A stretch of 64,000 nucleotides of DNA from Mycobacterium scrofulaceum (GTDB taxonomy: Bacteria; Actinomycetota; Actinomycetes; Mycobacteriales; Mycobacteriaceae): the NCBI RefSeq assembly GCF_002086735.1, contig NZ_MVIJ01000023.1, positions 1 through 64,000 of the forward strand, written 5' to 3'. This document shows positions 62,909 through 64,000 of the stretch, one piece after another. How positions within the stretch are numbered: position 1 is the first letter of the stretch; every line of letters starts with the position of its first letter. Below the pieces are notes generated by a model. It saw only the letters and a program-made list of their open reading frames with translations, was not told where the DNA came from and did no database searches. The translations under genes were made by a program, and so were the position numbers.

Positions 62909-64000
62909 CGGGGACCAGGCGCACCAACCGTTTGACCGGCCGCGGTGTCCGGATGCCGCCCGTGACGGCGCGCACGGGCCGCCTCGGCTTGCGCCGCGGC
63001 GGGGGAGTCGCGGCCGGTTCGGTGGGCAGGCCGCGGGCGGCAGCCGAGTCGGGATAACCCAGGTAGAGCTGATGCAGGATGCGGCGCGACGTCCGCGGCG
63101 CGAAGTAGTTGCCGACTTCGGCCAGCGTGCCCAGTGGGGTGTCGATGCGGGCCGGCTTCTCCACCAGCCCGCGGACCACCATCGCGGCGGCGCGCTCCGG
63201 GCTGATCGCGGGCACCGGGTTGAGCCGGTGCGACGGCGTGATCATCGGCGTACGGACCAGCGGCATATGGATGTTGGTGAACGTGATGTGGTCGGACAGC
63301 GTCTCCGAGGAAACGACGTCGGCGAACGCGTCCAGCGCCGCCTTGGTGGGCAGGTACGAGCTGTACTTGGGGTTGCGTGCCTGCACGCCGGCGCTGGACA
63401 CGTTGACCACGTGACCGAAGCGGCGCTCGCGCCAGTGTGGGAGCAGCGCCAACACCATGCGCACCGCGCCGAAGTAGTTGACCGCCATCACCCGCTCGTA
63501 GTCGTGCAGCCGATCGGTGGAGTTGACCACCGAGCGGCGGATCGACCGCCCGGCGTTGTTCACCAGGTAGTCGACGTGGTCGAAGCGGCCGAGGATGTCC
63601 TTGATGGTGTGTTCGACCGATGCGGAATCGGTGACGTCGCAGGGGAAAGCGTGCGCGTCACCGCCGCCGGCGCGGATCTGGGCGACCAGCTCGTCGAGTG
63701 CGTCGCCGTTGCGGGCCAGCGCGAACACCGTCGCCCCGCGGTCGGCGACCGCGATCGCCGCGGCCCGGCCGATGCCACTGGACGCGCCGGTGATGATGAC
63801 GTGCCGGCCGCGCAGCGGATCGCTGCGGCGGGCGCGGTCGGGGTCGAGGTGCTCGGCCCAGTACCGCCACAGCTGTGGCGCGTAGCTGGAGAATTCCGGC
63901 ACCTCAATGCCCGTGCCCGCCAGCGCTTTTCGGGTCTGGTCGCTGACGAAGGTGGGCTTGAGGTCGACCAGGTCGAAGACCTCGGCGGGGATGCCCAGCT
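62895..64000 (-). CDS. acrA1: multi-domain fatty-acyl-CoA reductase AcrA1, C-terminal part
   Basis: A minus-strand frame that is open to the window end, so the start lies beyond 64000 and 367 residues are seen. The Rossmann motif GRHVIITGASSGIGRAAAIA is followed by LVNNAGRSIRRS, the SDR catalytic Ser in VNVSSAGVQ and the Tyr-x-x-x-Lys in YSSYLPTKAALD. The C-terminus RLVPGVHW is typical. In AcrA1 (Rv3391) an N-terminal male-sterility-type reductase domain precedes this SDR domain. It probably reduces long acyl-CoA to aldehyde or alcohol. Overlaps the dioxygenase relic by 14 bases. Confidence 0.85.
   Translation of the reverse strand, partial: LGIPAEVFDLVDLKPTFVSDQTRKALAGTGIEVPEFSSYAPQLWRYWAEHLDPDRARRSDPLRGRHVIITGASSGIGRAAAIAVADRGATVFALARNGDALDELVAQIRAGGGDAHAFPCDVTDSASVEHTIKDILGRFDHVDYLVNNAGRSIRRSVVNSTDRLHDYERVMAVNYFGAVRMVLALLPHWRERRFGHVVNVSSAGVQARNPKYSSYLPTKAALDAFADVVSSETLSDHITFTNIHMPLVRTPMITPSHRLNPVPAISPERAAAMVVRGLVEKPARIDTPLGTLAEVGNYFAPRTSRRILHQLYLGYPDSAAARGLPTEPAATPPPRRKPRRPVRAVTGGIRTPRPVKRLVRLVPGVHW

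Overview
The window is high-GC DNA from a mycobacterium. Conserved gene order and protein content (CmaA1-type mycolate cyclopropane synthase, WhiB3, GroEL1 with a His-rich tail, F420-dependent luciferase-like oxidoreductase, DUF222/13E12 HNH protein, ImuA'/ImuB) point to a slow grower, plausibly near the M. avium complex. Read left to right it follows, from memory, the M. tuberculosis interval from about Rv3439c down to Rv3391 in inverted numbering. Rv equivalents are recalled from family knowledge and were not searched.

Region 1 (1-16.1 kb) is mostly core: an Ala/Pro-rich protein fragment, an F420 oxidoreductase, an alpha/beta-hydrolase-like protein, GlmS, two tandem DUF4436 membrane proteins, a rhomboid-like protein, Nnr, GadB, then a tightly overlapping run alr - hydrolase - tsaE - tsaB - rimI - tsaD. 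This run joins D-alanine supply to the tRNA t6A machinery.

Region 2 (16.1-18.45 kb) is the groES-groEL1 locus, with a CIRCE operator, a leader hairpin, a dispersed repeat between the genes and a strong terminator.

Region 3 (about 18.45-33.3 kb) is an accessory island between groEL1 and a SodC-like gene plus whiB3, which I recall as neighbours of groEL1 in M. tuberculosis. It carries stress and signalling genes: a DosS-like histidine kinase lacking the heme GAF domain, a TetR regulator, a CsbD-like protein, small membrane proteins, an HPF-like ribosome factor, a GT4 - toroid - GH130 glycan operon, two ANTAR-type proteins, a STAS protein and a hydrolase/acyl-CoA-synthetase fusion. Two features tie it together. 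First, a duplicated 125/126-nt leader with conserved hairpins, the last ending at the start codon, lies upstream of two different genes. Second, a near-identical palindrome overlaps the -35 box of two promoters near the TetR gene. The right edge holds a truncated gene.

Region 4 (33.3-48.8 kb): a SodC-like lipoprotein with an apparently degenerate metal site, WhiB3, a TPR-like protein, SigD and its anti-sigma factor RsdA, guaB2-guaB3, a cholesterol-oxidase-like GMC enzyme, an Fe(II)/2-oxoglutarate dioxygenase with its divergent TetR, a GH65/HAD pair for alpha-glucobiose breakdown, and a TetR/NmrA divergent pair.

Region 5 (48.8-54.8 kb) is a second accessory patch: an HNH 13E12 protein, a decayed hydrolase, two SAM methyltransferases, an MFS exporter and a divergent HxlR regulator. 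Region 6 (54.8-64 kb) returns to core: guaA, the LexA-type imuA'-imuB cassette, a lactate-monooxygenase-like flavoprotein, a nucleoside hydrolase, cmaA1, a dioxygenase remnant and the C-terminal part of AcrA1. No rRNA, tRNA, CRISPR array, transposase or integrase was recognised.
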